A stretch of 64,000 nt of DNA from Methanolobus sp. ZRKC5 (GTDB taxonomy: Archaea > Halobacteriota > Methanosarcinia > Methanosarcinales > Methanosarcinaceae), in NCBI RefSeq assembly GCF_038446525.1, contig NZ_CP151792.1:1612001-1676000 (forward strand), written 5' to 3'. Positions 17,868 to 27,639 of this stretch are shown in pieces. A program made the translations under genes and the position numbers. Numbering within the stretch: position 1 is the stretch's first letter; each line of letters begins with the position of its first letter. The notes beneath the pieces are model-generated. The model did no database searches. It was not told where the DNA came from and was given only the letters and a program-made list of their open reading frames with translations.

Positions 17868-19139
17868 ATGACCCTTGAGCCTATTCACATAAAAGAGATA
17901 CATGAGATAGTTGACCGCATTGACAACTGTTTCAAAAAAGATGAGAATGAATGTGATGACTCTGAAAATGTAAAAAATATCCTTGAGCGGCTCAGAAAAC
18001 TTGAATATAACGGAAAGATAGTTCTAAGATCCATAGGACCGGTCAGGCGTGGAAAAGCAAGTATTGAAAGGATGCTACAAGTTGAAGATCCTTACCCAAA
18101 AACATACTCGTGTGACAGCGGGAGTACCACTGCAAAAACATTTGATAACGGCCTTTATGTTGATCTTTGCCACTGTGCAATGGCAAGCACCCCTACTGAC
18201 CTTGACATCCACAGCAAACGAACTATAGTGGCAGCAGCTTACACAGCAAGTAAAAAAATATACCTGAATACCAGCAACGACTGGGAATCATTTGACAATA
18301 ATATGGGACGGAAAAAGATAATCCGTATTCAACCCGGTTTGCTGAATAAGAAGGTCACGGATATACTGCACGATGTAGCTCTTTATCTTTGTGAATCCGA
18401 ACATATACTCTGGATGCTTGACAGTATTGAAAATGAGGATTTTTTCATAATGGATGGTCCTATCTATCCAAAAAGAGTCATGTACTGGATGGTTATTGAT
18501 TCCGGGGATGTGAACATACGCCTCGATGAAAGCAGCACTAAAATAATTCAGAACTACATTGACATAATGGATCATCATATTGAGAACATGAAACCTCTTG
18601 TAGGGTTTGTCAAAAACCCCGAGGACATGCAGGTAATGCTGGCACTGAAAAAACAGGATGCTGAACTTGACCTCCCATGGCTTGTTGATGCACAGTTCTT
18701 CAAGAATGCACTGTCCCTTGAAAGATCCGGGATGAAGAAAAAAGAGGCAAACAAGTATATCACTTACACCAACTGGTTCGTACAGCCAAACCAGTTCTAC
18801 GAAAAAATGCTCAAAGCCACTTCTCCTCTGGTTGCAGAACTGGCCAACGGGATATTTGAGGCGGAAGATTATGCCCTCTGTTTCTTTATGGCATACGTCC
18901 CGAAACTGAATACCATTTTCAAAATAGAATCCCCTTACGGACTTATAAAGAACGAGGAACTGCGGAACCGGATGACAAGGAAAGTACTCTACGACCTGGC
19001 AGTGGGCGGCGTACCAAAGACCCTGTCAAAAGCAGATTCAATAGCAAAGATACCGGTGTCTGAAAGACGACATATTATAGACAGGTTCAGAAATTCAAAA
19101 ATAGACACTACATATAATGATACAAGGTGGGATGAATAG
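17868..19139 (+). CDS. nurA: NurA-domain 5'-3' nuclease
   Basis: NurA works with the HerA helicase in resection of DNA double-strand breaks. The NurA motif I is YSCDSGSTTAKTFDNGLYVDL with the metal-binding Asp83. A second acidic motif is FFIMDGPIYPKR near residue 200. C-terminal conserved segments include PWLVDAQFF and GVPKTLSKADSIAKI. The start was set at ATG 17868 (423 residues), because the upstream extension to 17769 is low-complexity and basic. herA begins one base after its stop, so they form an operon. The protein is longer than hyperthermophile NurA but in line with euryarchaeal forms. Confidence 0.87.
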   Translation: MTLEPIHIKEIHEIVDRIDNCFKKDENECDDSENVKNILERLRKLEYNGKIVLRSIGPVRRGKASIERMLQVEDPYPKTYSCDSGSTTAKTFDNGLYVDLCHCAMASTPTDLDIHSKRTIVAAAYTASKKIYLNTSNDWESFDNNMGRKKIIRIQPGLLNKKVTDILHDVALYLCESEHILWMLDSIENEDFFIMDGPIYPKRVMYWMVIDSGDVNIRLDESSTKIIQNYIDIMDHHIENMKPLVGFVKNPEDMQVMLALKKQDAELDLPWLVDAQFFKNALSLERSGMKKKEANKYITYTNWFVQPNQFYEKMLKATSPLVAELANGIFEAEDYALCFFMAYVPKLNTIFKIESPYGLIKNEELRNRMTRKVLYDLAVGGVPKTLSKADSIAKIPVSERRHIIDRFRNSKIDTTYNDTRWDE

Positions 19140-19140
19140 G

Positions 19141-20976
19141 ATGAGAGATGAAGACATACTTTCTTTTGCAAAAGACAGGAACGATGAGGCTGACAAGAAT
19201 AATGAGGAACTCAAAACTGAGATTTCTGGCAGCGGAGATGGAACAGATGAATTATTTGAGGATTTCGAACCTGAGACAGCAGCCCTCAAAAAAGGACAGA
19301 ACGGTGTTTCAGATGGAGCCTTTGGAATAATAACCACAGGCATAGACCCGCTGGAAATCACAGAAGCCGGAGCGAGAATAACCGGTTACATTACAACGTC
19401 CCACCGCCAGAAAGTGAGACTTGGAACGTACGTTATCGTTCCATACGGGGATGAAGACCTGTTCGCGCGGATATGGAAACTCCAGTACCTCCAGGAGTTT
19501 GCGGTTGATGATGCCACAGAGATACACTCACGCAGAATGCTTCAGTCCAACACAACGGATGAAGTGGATTATAAATTCCTGGCTTACCTTGATCCAATAT
19601 GCATTCTCTATGAACCAAAAGACAAAGAAGGAGTACTTGCCAGGAGAATGAGCGACAGGATACCCCGTCCTAACACTCCAATACTACCTGTGACCGAAAA
19701 GAAGAAAATACAGACAGGTCTCAACATTCCTGAAGAGGGTATATTCATGGGGCACCTGAGTGTTGGCGGCGAACTTGTCAGGACACATGCAGTACCGCCT
19801 ACGGTTCCTTACTACCTGAGGAATGATTACTCCATGGGCGACCCCCTGATATTCAGGCATATGCTTGTCTGCGGCAGCACAGGTACAGGAAAGACCTTCC
19901 TTACAAAGAATATCCTGCGCCAGTTCATGAGTGAAAATAACCGTTACAAGCTTCGTGGTTCTGAGGAAAAGAGAAATCCCTGTCTTGTGATAATGGACCC
20001 GCAGGATGAGTACTCACAAATATTTGAAGACAATCCTGAGATCACAGACGACGACGACTTCAGGTTCAGTGCTGAAAAGGTCAATTTCGGTGCATGTAAG
20101 AACACCAAAACCTTTGTGGCAAAGGTTGACGGTGAGGGCTATACAGGCAGGTCAAGGGCTGAGCAGATTGAGTTTACCATACCTTTTGAGATGGTACGCA
20201 ACAATTCATGGCTCATTGCGCCTGTGGGCATGACAGAACTGCAATATGTGGGAATTGACCTTCTGCTGGATGATTTCTTTAAGAAGAGCACTCAGCACAC
20301 ATACGGTGGCTTTATAGACTTCATTGGTGATGATGCCACAAGAGACTATTATGTGGAGAGTGGCAAGATACACGAAGCATCCTATGACGGTATCGCACGC
20401 AGGGTGAAGAACCGTGCTCTTGCAAGAGTTTTCGACCAGCCAGCAAGACCCATAAACGAGGTACTTGGACAGATATTCAAACCCGGGCAGGTCAGTGTCT
20501 TCCCTACAGAGTACATAACAAACTCACGCATACGCGACATCATAACTCTAACTTTGATGAGCTTGATAGTTGACAACAAACTGAACACTTCCGGTGAGGC
20601 TGCGGTGAAGGAAACACCCATCATCCTAGGACTTGACGAGGCACATCGTTATCTTTCAAATGCATCAGGTGAACATTCAAGACGCCTGATCTCCAAGTTC
20701 GCAGATGCTGCACGTCAGGGAAGAAAGGAAGGACTCGGACTCTTTTTGATCACGCAGGACCCGCAGGATATCGATGAGACTATTTTCAAGCAGATAAACA
20801 CGCGCATCATCCTTAACCTGAGCAACGATGCGGCCATCAATACGATGAAGGTCAAAAAGGAATTCGAGAAGCGTATCCCATACCTGAAAAAAGGACAAAT
20901 GATAGTGCATAGCCCTGATAACAGTGATATGGTTGAGATAATGGGACTCTCAAAATGCGTAGTGAAGCATGTTTGA
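19141..20976 (+). CDS. herA: HerA-family DNA translocase/helicase ATPase
   Basis: HerA/FtsK-like hexameric ATPase that pumps DNA during end resection with NurA. After an acidic, likely disordered N-terminus there is a HAS-barrel-like beta domain (about 70-170). Walker A is CGSTGTGKTFLTKN near residue 245. CLVIMDPQDEYSQIF follows at about 280. Walker B is IILGLDEAHRYLSNA near 495, and the GLGLFLITQDPQDI sensor segment near 535. ATG 19141 overlaps nothing and follows the nurA stop; ATG 19132, overlapping nurA, is the alternative and has GGTG just ahead. 611 residues. Confidence 0.88.
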   Translation: MRDEDILSFAKDRNDEADKNNEELKTEISGSGDGTDELFEDFEPETAALKKGQNGVSDGAFGIITTGIDPLEITEAGARITGYITTSHRQKVRLGTYVIVPYGDEDLFARIWKLQYLQEFAVDDATEIHSRRMLQSNTTDEVDYKFLAYLDPICILYEPKDKEGVLARRMSDRIPRPNTPILPVTEKKKIQTGLNIPEEGIFMGHLSVGGELVRTHAVPPTVPYYLRNDYSMGDPLIFRHMLVCGSTGTGKTFLTKNILRQFMSENNRYKLRGSEEKRNPCLVIMDPQDEYSQIFEDNPEITDDDDFRFSAEKVNFGACKNTKTFVAKVDGEGYTGRSRAEQIEFTIPFEMVRNNSWLIAPVGMTELQYVGIDLLLDDFFKKSTQHTYGGFIDFIGDDATRDYYVESGKIHEASYDGIARRVKNRALARVFDQPARPINEVLGQIFKPGQVSVFPTEYITNSRIRDIITLTLMSLIVDNKLNTSGEAAVKETPIILGLDEAHRYLSNASGEHSRRLISKFADAARQGRKEGLGLFLITQDPQDIDETIFKQINTRIILNLSNDAAINTMKVKKEFEKRIPYLKKGQMIVHSPDNSDMVEIMGLSKCVVKHV

Positions 20977-21005
20977 GTTCACCCCTCAAACACCTTTAAC
21001 CGAAA

Positions 21006-21018
21006 TGTATATATCAGG
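21006..21018 (+). promoter_or_regulatory. TATA-type promoter of tRNA-Lys
   Basis: The sequence TGTATATATCA lies about 40 bases ahead of the mature tRNA 5' end, the usual position for an archaeal box A with a short 5' leader. It directly follows the herA stop. Confidence 0.55.
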
Positions 21019-21051
21019 CTAATACGTATGGACATCTCGCTCAATCAGCGC

Positions 21052-21125
21052 GGGCCGGTAGCTTAGCCAGGCAGAGCGACGGACTCTTAATCCGTAGGCC
21101 AGGGGTTCAACTCCCTTCCGGCTCG
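21052..21125 (+). tRNA. tRNA-Lys (anticodon CUU)
   Basis: A complete cloverleaf can be drawn. The acceptor stem is GGGCCGG with CCGGCTC (one G-U pair). The D stem is GCTT/GAGC. The anticodon stem is ACGGA/TCCGT around loop CTCTTAA with anticodon CTT. The T stem is AGGGG/CCCTT with loop TTCAACT. The discriminator base is G, and CCA is not encoded (the genome continues CATC). No intron is present. Confidence 0.95.
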
Positions 21126-21202
21126 CATCTTACAATCACTTTTTCTATAAAAGGTTAAATCTCATTAGATTAATCTATCTTTGTTTTTAAAATGGTGAAA
21201 CC

Positions 21203-21373
21203 ATGCCAAAAGTGAGTGTTGACATTCCTCAGGAACTCCTAAATGACCTTAACAGCCATGTAGGAGACAACAAGAAATTCATTACACAGGCTGATGCCAT
21301 AAGGGCAGCCATCCGCAAACTGCTGGACCAAATGGACGATATAGACCGCAGGCACGGCAGGCTTGAAGAATAA
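21203..21373 (+). CDS. Ribbon-helix-helix (CopG-type) DNA-binding protein
   Basis: A 56-residue protein typical of CopG/MetJ-fold regulators. A short strand (PKVSVDIPQELLNDLN) is followed by two helices (TQADAIRAAIRKLLDQMDDID). GGTGA lies five bases ahead of the ATG. It stands alone just after tRNA-Lys, so its target operon is not shown by context; autoregulation is common in this family. Confidence 0.85.
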   Translation: MPKVSVDIPQELLNDLNSHVGDNKKFITQADAIRAAIRKLLDQMDDIDRRHGRLEE

Positions 21374-21430
21374 AAAAGAAAAATAGATATTATTTTGTGC
21401 TTAGTTCACATTTTTCGGTTTTCTGGTGAA

Positions 21431-22213
21431 CTAAAGGTTCTTTAAAAACTCGACACATTGTCTGCCTTCATCAAGGCTACCCATTTCAGTGACCATTCTG
21501 CCTTTGTAACCAGACAGACTGTCCATGAGCTTTTTCCAGTCGATATTGCCCTGTCCAAGAGGGAGATGCTCGTCACGTGCCCCGTTGTTGTCATGGATAT
21601 GCATATGTGAAAGTTTGCTTTTGCACTTTACTACGAACTCGTCCAGAAGCCCCATTGTATTGGCGTGTCCCACATCAAGGGTCATACCTACGTTATCCCT
21701 GTCCACCTGTTTTAGTATGTCCAGCATCTCACCTGGATAGCGACCAAATATTTTAGGGAAATTTGGCATATTCTCAACAGCTATTGTAATGCCCATATCA
21801 GCTGAGTGGTCACACAATATCTGAATGGACTCTATACACGTGTCCCATGACTTCTCAGGCAACTTGGAACCGTATGGAGATAGGTAACCCGGATGCAGTA
21901 CAGCTACTTCAACAAGCTCAGATGCCATATTGAGATAATACTTCATCTGTCGCATAACCTCACCGTGTATACCGGGGTTCAGTCCTGCAAGATTCATATC
22001 GGAAAAAGGAAGATGCATACTTAACTTGAGATTAGTAGTGTCCCTGACCTCAATGAATTTGGACAGGTTTTCTTCTGTCAGACATTGTGAACCTTCCTGA
22101 ACTATCTCCCATCCGGTGTACCCAATATCTTCAATACCGTAAGCCCACTCAAAAGGATCTTCGGTAACAGCACGTGATGAGAAATTCAGGTTCTTGATAT
22201 TCATTTCAAACAT
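21431..22213 (-). CDS. Sugar phosphate isomerase/epimerase-like TIM-barrel protein
   Basis: A 260-residue protein of the AP endonuclease 2/xylose isomerase-like barrel superfamily. Metal-binding residues of the family can be seen in VAVLHPGYLSP (His), TIAVENMPN (Glu), MTLDVGHAN (Asp, His), SHMHIHDNNGARDEHLPLGQG (His pair, Asp) and MVTEMGS (Glu). The full ligand set implies an active enzyme; the substrate is unknown. It starts inside the end of the UPF0201 gene (8-base overlap; ATG 22204 is an alternative). It is the last gene of a three-gene operon with UPF0200 and UPF0201. Confidence 0.83.
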   Translation of the reverse strand: MFEMNIKNLNFSSRAVTEDPFEWAYGIEDIGYTGWEIVQEGSQCLTEENLSKFIEVRDTTNLKLSMHLPFSDMNLAGLNPGIHGEVMRQMKYYLNMASELVEVAVLHPGYLSPYGSKLPEKSWDTCIESIQILCDHSADMGITIAVENMPNFPKIFGRYPGEMLDILKQVDRDNVGMTLDVGHANTMGLLDEFVVKCKSKLSHMHIHDNNGARDEHLPLGQGNIDWKKLMDSLSGYKGRMVTEMGSLDEGRQCVEFLKNL

Positions 22214-22649
22214 CCTCTATATCATTTTCAAAATCTGGAACTCCATCCTCTGTGGGTGGGGTCAGCCAGTCGTAGAATCTTTCAAATTCTTCTACTGAAT
22301 CCGCACTGACATTAATATTGATCGAGCCGAGAGGTTCTGCCTGTGCAGGATAGTTCAGGCGGCCTACTGTAGCAACCTGTTTACTGATGATGAAAGAAGT
22401 AGACATCTCATCCTCTGTCAATCCCACATTCAACCGCGTGCGTGAGGTGTCTATGATCTCCTCTTCCCTGATTAGATAGTGGAGATGTTCGAGAGTATAA
22501 ACGTCACCTTCAGCTGAGAATTTCCCACTATGCTCCGGCAGTTCTTCATATTCGAAATCTGTGTCAGGAAATATCTGTATCAGTGCAGAGTGTACTTTGT
22601 CCTTGCTCTCTGTTGGATTCACAATCGCTGAAACTTCAACTTTTATCAT
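22206..22649 (-). CDS. UPF0201 family RNA-binding-like protein
   Basis: A 147-residue archaeal protein of family UPF0201 (COG1325). It begins MIKVEVSAIVNPTESKDKV and contains the conserved IIDTSRTRL segment and the PLGSININV segment. Known structures of this family have an RNA-binding-like fold and its members are linked in archaeal gene clusters to exosome-related genes, but no reaction is assigned. It lies five bases after UPF0200 and overlaps the isomerase start. An acidic tail closes the protein. Confidence 0.85.
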   Translation of the reverse strand: MIKVEVSAIVNPTESKDKVHSALIQIFPDTDFEYEELPEHSGKFSAEGDVYTLEHLHYLIREEEIIDTSRTRLNVGLTEDEMSTSFIISKQVATVGRLNYPAQAEPLGSININVSADSVEEFERFYDWLTPPTEDGVPDFENDIEDV

Positions 22650-22654
22650 GATGA

Positions 22655-23191
22655 CTATTCCATAAGTGCTGTTATCTTATCATTGAACTCTTCAAGGGTG
22701 CCATTATTATCGATAACCAGATCGGCAACTTCCATTGCCTCCCCCATGCCCCATCCGAGTTCGCGCTCATCCCTGGCCTTCAAAGCACTGATATCCTGCA
22801 TATCATCACTTCTTTTACGTGCCAGAACACGTGCAAATCTTATTTCAAGAGGAGAATCAACCGATACCAGAGTAAAGTCATCTCCAAATGCCTCTTTAAA
22901 GAGCTCGACCTCAGGAACGCTACGCACACCATCGATACCGATGAAGTCTTCGTTTGCTTCCCTGATCTTAGGGATACATCTCTTTGCAACGGCATTCCTT
23001 CCTTCCTTCTCACGCAGATCGGTGCCTACACCACCTGTGTTAGCATCAGTAGGCTCCAGTCCTCTGCGGACGACCTCTTCCCTGATGACATCTCCCATAT
23101 TGATAACCGTGACACCTTTTTGGCGCAGGACTGATGCTGCTTCTGATTTACCAGAAGCCGGCATTCCAACAAAAGCTAAGATCTTTGTCAT
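22655..23191 (-). CDS. UPF0200 family P-loop kinase-like protein (dephospho-CoA kinase-like)
   Basis: A 178-residue P-loop protein with Walker A GMPASGKSEAA at residues 9-19. The NMP-kinase-type segment VINMGDVIREEVVRRG and a lid-like RKRSDD stretch follow. It belongs to archaeal family UPF0200, which resembles dephospho-CoA and adenylate kinases; the true substrate is not settled. It heads the three-gene operon UPF0200-UPF0201-isomerase. Confidence 0.85.
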   Translation of the reverse strand: MTKILAFVGMPASGKSEAASVLRQKGVTVINMGDVIREEVVRRGLEPTDANTGGVGTDLREKEGRNAVAKRCIPKIREANEDFIGIDGVRSVPEVELFKEAFGDDFTLVSVDSPLEIRFARVLARKRSDDMQDISALKARDERELGWGMGEAMEVADLVIDNNGTLEEFNDKITALME

Positions 23192-23375
23192 AGATGAACC
23201 TGTTATATTTTGTAAAATTTAGTAAATAAGAATTATTTCAATAGATTTTTCCATACATCCTACTTATATATTAGCATACCCTTCGATAGAATACTTCAAA
23301 TCACACTTTCATATTTATAAGATTACAAAAATCAGGTGGCATTGAACTTTCAATACCACCAATAAAACGATTAAC

Positions 23376-24332
23376 ATGAAGATTGCAGATCTTAAGATTC
23401 CCGGAAATATCCTGCTTGCTCCTATGTCCAACGTAACAAACCTACCTTTCCGCCTGATGTGCAGAAAGTACGGAGCTTCTCTTACATACTCCGAAATGAT
23501 AAGCGCAGACGCTGTCATATACGAAAATAAGAAGACAATTAATCGTGGGATAAGTTGTGAAGATGAGAGACCTCTTGGGATACAGATATTCGGAAATTCG
23601 CCTGAAACAATGATAAAAGCGGCTCTTAGAATTGAAGAGATATACAAGCCTGAAATCATTGACATTAATTTTGGATGCCCTGCAAAAACCCTGACAAAGG
23701 ATGGCTGTGGATCCGCCCTTCTCAGCTCACCTGAGCTTATTCATGATATCGTAAAAGAACTATCAGAAAATCTGTCCACTCCTGTTACTGCCAAAATACG
23801 AATTTTGCAGGATATGGAAAATACTCTGGAAATAGCCCATCTGATAGAAAGTGCCGGAGCCTCTGCGATAACGGTGCATGGCAGGACAAGGCAACAACAG
23901 TATTCAGGAAAAGCCAATCATGACTATGTGCGGAAAATAAAGCAGGAACTAAGCATTCCTGTCATTGCCAATGGCGACATCGTTGACGAGATATCCGCGC
24001 AGCAAACTCTGGAATATACCGAATGTGATGGGATAATGATAGGAAGAGCTGCAATGGGTAATCCTTTCCTTTTCAAACGGATATCGCACTATCTTGAAAC
24101 AGGAGAACTGCTTGAGTACAAGCAGTGCAGCCAGAGAGTTGCCGATATTCGGGAGTATTTTAGTCTTCTTGAGGAACATGAACTGATGCATACGGTTCAC
24201 GTAAAGGCGCAAGCACAATGGTTCACCCGCGGGATGAAGAATGGCAGGCATGTAAGAAAGAATATTGATGTGGCAAAGAACATTGATGAGATACTTCTAA
24301 GTTTGGACAGAATGTGCAAGGATGCCAATTGA
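23376..24332 (+). CDS. dus: tRNA-dihydrouridine synthase
   Basis: FMN- and NAD(P)H-dependent enzyme that reduces uridines in the tRNA D-loop. The 318-residue protein is a TIM barrel with a helical tail. The opening reads IPGNILLAPMSNVTNLPFR. The FMN/phosphate motif INFGCPAKTLTKDGCGSALL has the catalytic Cys near residue 98. ITVHGRTRQQQYSGKA and VIANGDI follow, with GIMIGRAAMGNPF closing the barrel. No strong ribosome-binding site is seen. It is monocistronic, followed by a T-rich stretch at 24333-24375 likely to end transcription. Confidence 0.9.
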   Translation: MKIADLKIPGNILLAPMSNVTNLPFRLMCRKYGASLTYSEMISADAVIYENKKTINRGISCEDERPLGIQIFGNSPETMIKAALRIEEIYKPEIIDINFGCPAKTLTKDGCGSALLSSPELIHDIVKELSENLSTPVTAKIRILQDMENTLEIAHLIESAGASAITVHGRTRQQQYSGKANHDYVRKIKQELSIPVIANGDIVDEISAQQTLEYTECDGIMIGRAAMGNPFLFKRISHYLETGELLEYKQCSQRVADIREYFSLLEEHELMHTVHVKAQAQWFTRGMKNGRHVRKNIDVAKNIDEILLSLDRMCKDAN

Positions 24333-24565
24333 CATTGTTTTTATAATTCTTTTTCTTTTTTAATTTTATAATATTTTATAAAAATTCAGCAAATTAACAC
24401 TGTAAATTACCAAAAGACTAAATAGTAATTAATCGATTCTACACAATTAACCATTGCATTTAACGTCAGTTGACGAAATCCTGATACTTTTTAAGTATCA
24501 TTGTTCGACACTAGACATGTGCAATGTTACCCAACTAAAAACGTTTGGTCGAATATCTGAATAAA

Positions 24566-24600
24566 TTGTTATATCTATTATTACACATGGTTTATGGAGA
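24566..24600 (+). promoter_or_regulatory. por operon promoter and ribosome-binding site
   Basis: A TATA-like TTGTTATATCTATT lies about 35 bases ahead of porC and a GGAG ribosome-binding site near 24596. The rest of the 275-base spacer after dus is AT-rich, with T-runs in its first 45 bases. Confidence 0.45.
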
Positions 24601-24607
24601 ATTCTAG

Positions 24608-25156
24608 ATGAAAGAAATACGAATACACGGCCGGGGTGGGCAGGGCTCTGTCACAGCCGCTGAACTATTGGCTGTTGCTGCTTTTGCAGACGGGAAATTC
24701 AGCCAGGCCTTCCCTGCATTCGGAGTGGAAAGAAGGGGAGCACCGGTCCAGGCGTTCACCAGGATTAATAATGAGACCATCAGGCTCAGAAGCCAGATCT
24801 ACGAACCTGACTATGTTATTGTACAGGATCCTACACTCCTTGAGGTTGTAGATGTTGCAAGTGGCCTCAAAGAAGACGGAATGCTTATTATAAACAGTGA
24901 TTTCGATGCTGACACGTTCAACATCGACACAAAAGCAAAGATAATGACAGTGAATGCAACAAAGATCGCACTGGATATTATCGGCAGACCTATTGTTAAC
25001 ACTGTACTTTTGGGTGCCTTTGCAGGTGCAACAGGCGAGATAGAAGCCGAGTCCATCAAAGAAGCTGTCAAGGAAAGATTCCCTGGCAAGGTCGGAGACA
25101 GAAACGCTAAAGCTATCCAGGAAGCATACGACATGATGAAGGAGGCTAAGAAATGA
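24608..25156 (+). CDS. porC: Pyruvate:ferredoxin oxidoreductase gamma subunit
   Basis: Gamma subunit of the four-subunit archaeal pyruvate:ferredoxin oxidoreductase, which interconverts acetyl-CoA + CO2 and pyruvate with ferredoxin. In methanogens it works mainly toward pyruvate for biosynthesis. At 182 residues it has the family's opening [20 protein letters not shown] and [16 protein letters not shown]. It is first in a tight operon porC-porD-porA-porB, overlapping porD by four bases. Confidence 0.94.
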   Translation: MKEIRIHGRGGQGSVTAAELLAVAAFADGKFSQAFPAFGVERRGAPVQAFTRINNETIRLRSQIYEPDYVIVQDPTLLEVVDVASGLKEDGMLIINSDFDADTFNIDTKAKIMTVNATKIALDIIGRPIVNTVLLGAFAGATGEIEAESIKEAVKERFPGKVGDRNAKAIQEAYDMMKEAKK

Positions 25157-25413
25157 AAATTCTTCCAGGAGGAGTCTGTGAAGCAGGTACCACCAGAATC
25201 AACAAGACTGGTGGATGGAGAACTTTCAAGCCGGTTTATGACTACGAAAAATGCATTAAATGCAAGTTGTGTGAACTTCTGTGCCCTGACAGTTCGATAA
25301 ACCCAAGAGATGACGGATTCTTCGAGTTTGATTATGATTTCTGCAAGGGTTGCGGAATCTGTGCAAACGAATGTCCAAAGGACGCAATCGATATGGTTCT
25401 GGAGGAGAAATAA
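25153..25413 (+). CDS. porD: Pyruvate:ferredoxin oxidoreductase delta subunit (2[4Fe-4S] ferredoxin)
   Basis: An 86-residue ferredoxin-type subunit carrying electrons from the catalytic subunits. Two cluster motifs are present: [13 protein letters not shown] and [14 protein letters not shown], each CxxCxxCxxxCP-like. Start overlaps porC (ATGA); the stop directly abuts the porA ATG. Translational coupling is likely. Confidence 0.95.
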   Translation: MKILPGGVCEAGTTRINKTGGWRTFKPVYDYEKCIKCKLCELLCPDSSINPRDDGFFEFDYDFCKGCGICANECPKDAIDMVLEEK

Positions 25414-26628
25414 ATGGCACCTGAAAACAAAATTGACAAGGAAAAAATGGTCGTTGTTGAAGGATCATATGCTGTTGCACATGCTACTAAGGTCTGCAGA
25501 CCAAACGTAATTTCAGCATATCCTATCACACCACAGACCCACATAGTTGAAGATCTTTCACAATTTATGGCAGATGGTGAAATACCAAACTGCGAATACA
25601 TCAATGTAGAATCAGAGTTTTCAGCACTCTCAGCACTAGTCGGCGCATCTGCTGCAGGTGCAAGATGTTACTCAGCTACAACATCACAGGGTCTTGAACT
25701 CATGCATGAGGTACTGTTCAACATCTCCGGTATGAGACTACCTGTTGTGATGACCATTGCAAACAGGGCTGTCAGTGCTCCTATTAGCATATGGAATGAC
25801 CACCAGGATGCAATATCACAGAGAGATACCGGATGGTTACAGCTCTACGCAGAAAACACACAGGAAATCTCCGATATGACCGCACAGGCCTTCAAGATAT
25901 CAGAGGACAAGGATATCCTCATGCCATCAATGGTCTGTATGGACGGTTTTATCCTGTCACACGTTTACGAACCTATTGTACTTCTTGAACAGGATCTCAC
26001 AGATGAATTCCTGCCTGCATTTGAACCAGAACATGTTCTTGATCCAAAGAACCCAATGAGTTTCGGAGCATTTGCAGACCCTAACTACTATACTGAATTC
26101 AGATACCTGCAGGAGCAGGCAATGCAGAAATCTCTTAAGAAAATAGAGGATGTGGCAAATGAATTCTACGACGTATACGGAAGATACTACGGCGGACTTA
26201 TTGACGAGTATAGAACAGATGACGCAGACATCATCATCATGGCAATGGGATCCATTATCGGAACCATTAAAGACGTCATTGATAAACTCAGAGACAGGAA
26301 TGTAAAGGTTGGTCTTCTGAAGGTCAGGTCGTTCAGACCATTCCCTGTAGAAGCTATCAAAGGCGCTCTGAAGGACGCAAAAGTTGTTGTTGTGCTTGAC
26401 AAGAACATCTCACTTGGACTGAATGAAGGTGCACTTTTCACTGAAACAAAGTCATCTCTTTACAATACCAAACTCGACATGCCTATTATCGGCTACATGG
26501 TAGGACATGGTGGACGAGACATCAAGGTCGATCTTATCGAGAAGATAGTCGATGATGCAAAGGAAGTCATAAAAACAGGTATCACGATCGAGAGCCAGTT
26601 TACTGATCTGAAGGAGGAACTACTATGA
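25414..26628 (+). CDS. porA: Pyruvate:ferredoxin oxidoreductase alpha subunit
   Basis: Alpha subunit of 404 residues, contributing the pyrimidine side of the thiamine diphosphate site and substrate binding. Typical segments are [27 protein letters not shown] and [25 protein letters not shown], followed by [10 protein letters not shown] and [14 protein letters not shown] of the C-terminal domain. It is joined without a gap to porD and overlaps porB by four bases. Confidence 0.95.
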   Translation: MAPENKIDKEKMVVVEGSYAVAHATKVCRPNVISAYPITPQTHIVEDLSQFMADGEIPNCEYINVESEFSALSALVGASAAGARCYSATTSQGLELMHEVLFNISGMRLPVVMTIANRAVSAPISIWNDHQDAISQRDTGWLQLYAENTQEISDMTAQAFKISEDKDILMPSMVCMDGFILSHVYEPIVLLEQDLTDEFLPAFEPEHVLDPKNPMSFGAFADPNYYTEFRYLQEQAMQKSLKKIEDVANEFYDVYGRYYGGLIDEYRTDDADIIIMAMGSIIGTIKDVIDKLRDRNVKVGLLKVRSFRPFPVEAIKGALKDAKVVVVLDKNISLGLNEGALFTETKSSLYNTKLDMPIIGYMVGHGGRDIKVDLIEKIVDDAKEVIKTGITIESQFTDLKEELL

Positions 26629-27500
26629 AATCATTGTTAGCCCCGGGACACAGAGGATGTGCAGGTTGCTGTGATGCAATGGCTGCAAAGTTCACACTTA
26701 TGGGCGCCGGTGAAGACTGTATAGTTATCAATCCAACCGGATGTCTTGAAGTTATGACCACACCTTTCCCTGAGACTGCATGGGATGTACCATGGATACA
26801 CTCACTTTTCGAGAATGCAGCTGCTGTTGGGTCTGGTATCGAGGCTGCCCTTAAGGCACTTGGAAAGAAAGGAAACACCAAGGTCGTTGTTATGGGTGGA
26901 GACGGTGCAACACTTGACATAGGTATGCGTTCCATTTCCGGAGCATTTGAGAGAGGACATGACCTCACATATGTCTGTATTGACAATGAGGCTTACATGA
27001 ATACAGGTGTGCAAAGAAGTGGTGCAACACCATTCAGTGCATCAACCACTACAAGCCCTGCAGGAAAGGTCTCCTTCGGAAACGACAGACCAAAGAAGAA
27101 CATGCCTGCTATTATGGTGGCACACGGTGCACCATACGTGGCAACCACATCCATCGGATATCCAAAGGACATGATCAATAAGGTGAAGAAGGCTGTAGAC
27201 ATCGAAGGTCCAACCTACATTCACGCACACGCTCCATGTACCACAGGATGGGGATTCGACACTTCCAAGACCGTAGAGGTAGCAAAGATGGCTGTGCAGA
27301 CAGGTCTCTGGCCACTATACGAAGTTGAAGAAGGCGAAGTTACCAAAGTAAGGAAGATCGGAAAGAACGTTAAGCCTGTTGAGGATTACCTCAAGATGCA
27401 GCGTCGTTTCAGCCACCTCTTCAAAATGGAAGGTGGATTGGAAGAGATTGCAAAGATTCAGGCACTCGCTGACAAGAACATTGAAGTTTACGGGCTCTAA
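26625..27500 (+). CDS. porB: Pyruvate:ferredoxin oxidoreductase beta subunit
   Basis: Beta subunit of 291 residues that binds thiamine diphosphate and a [4Fe-4S] cluster. Cluster cysteines are in [11 protein letters not shown] and later positions ([15 protein letters not shown]). The thiamine diphosphate motif is [11 protein letters not shown]...[14 protein letters not shown]. It is the last gene of the operon, followed by a T-rich segment (27508-27555) consistent with termination. Confidence 0.95.
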   Translation: MKSLLAPGHRGCAGCCDAMAAKFTLMGAGEDCIVINPTGCLEVMTTPFPETAWDVPWIHSLFENAAAVGSGIEAALKALGKKGNTKVVVMGGDGATLDIGMRSISGAFERGHDLTYVCIDNEAYMNTGVQRSGATPFSASTTTSPAGKVSFGNDRPKKNMPAIMVAHGAPYVATTSIGYPKDMINKVKKAVDIEGPTYIHAHAPCTTGWGFDTSKTVEVAKMAVQTGLWPLYEVEEGEVTKVRKIGKNVKPVEDYLKMQRRFSHLFKMEGGLEEIAKIQALADKNIEVYGL

Positions 27501-27639
27501 AACCCGTAACTTTTATTCTTTTCTTTTTAGTAGTTACATTTGCCTATATTTTTTATATTAATAGTTATTATTTTTAGTTCGAGTCGAAATGATGGGGTAT
27601 TGAATAAACATAAGAAGTAACAAATACCTATCTATCCTC

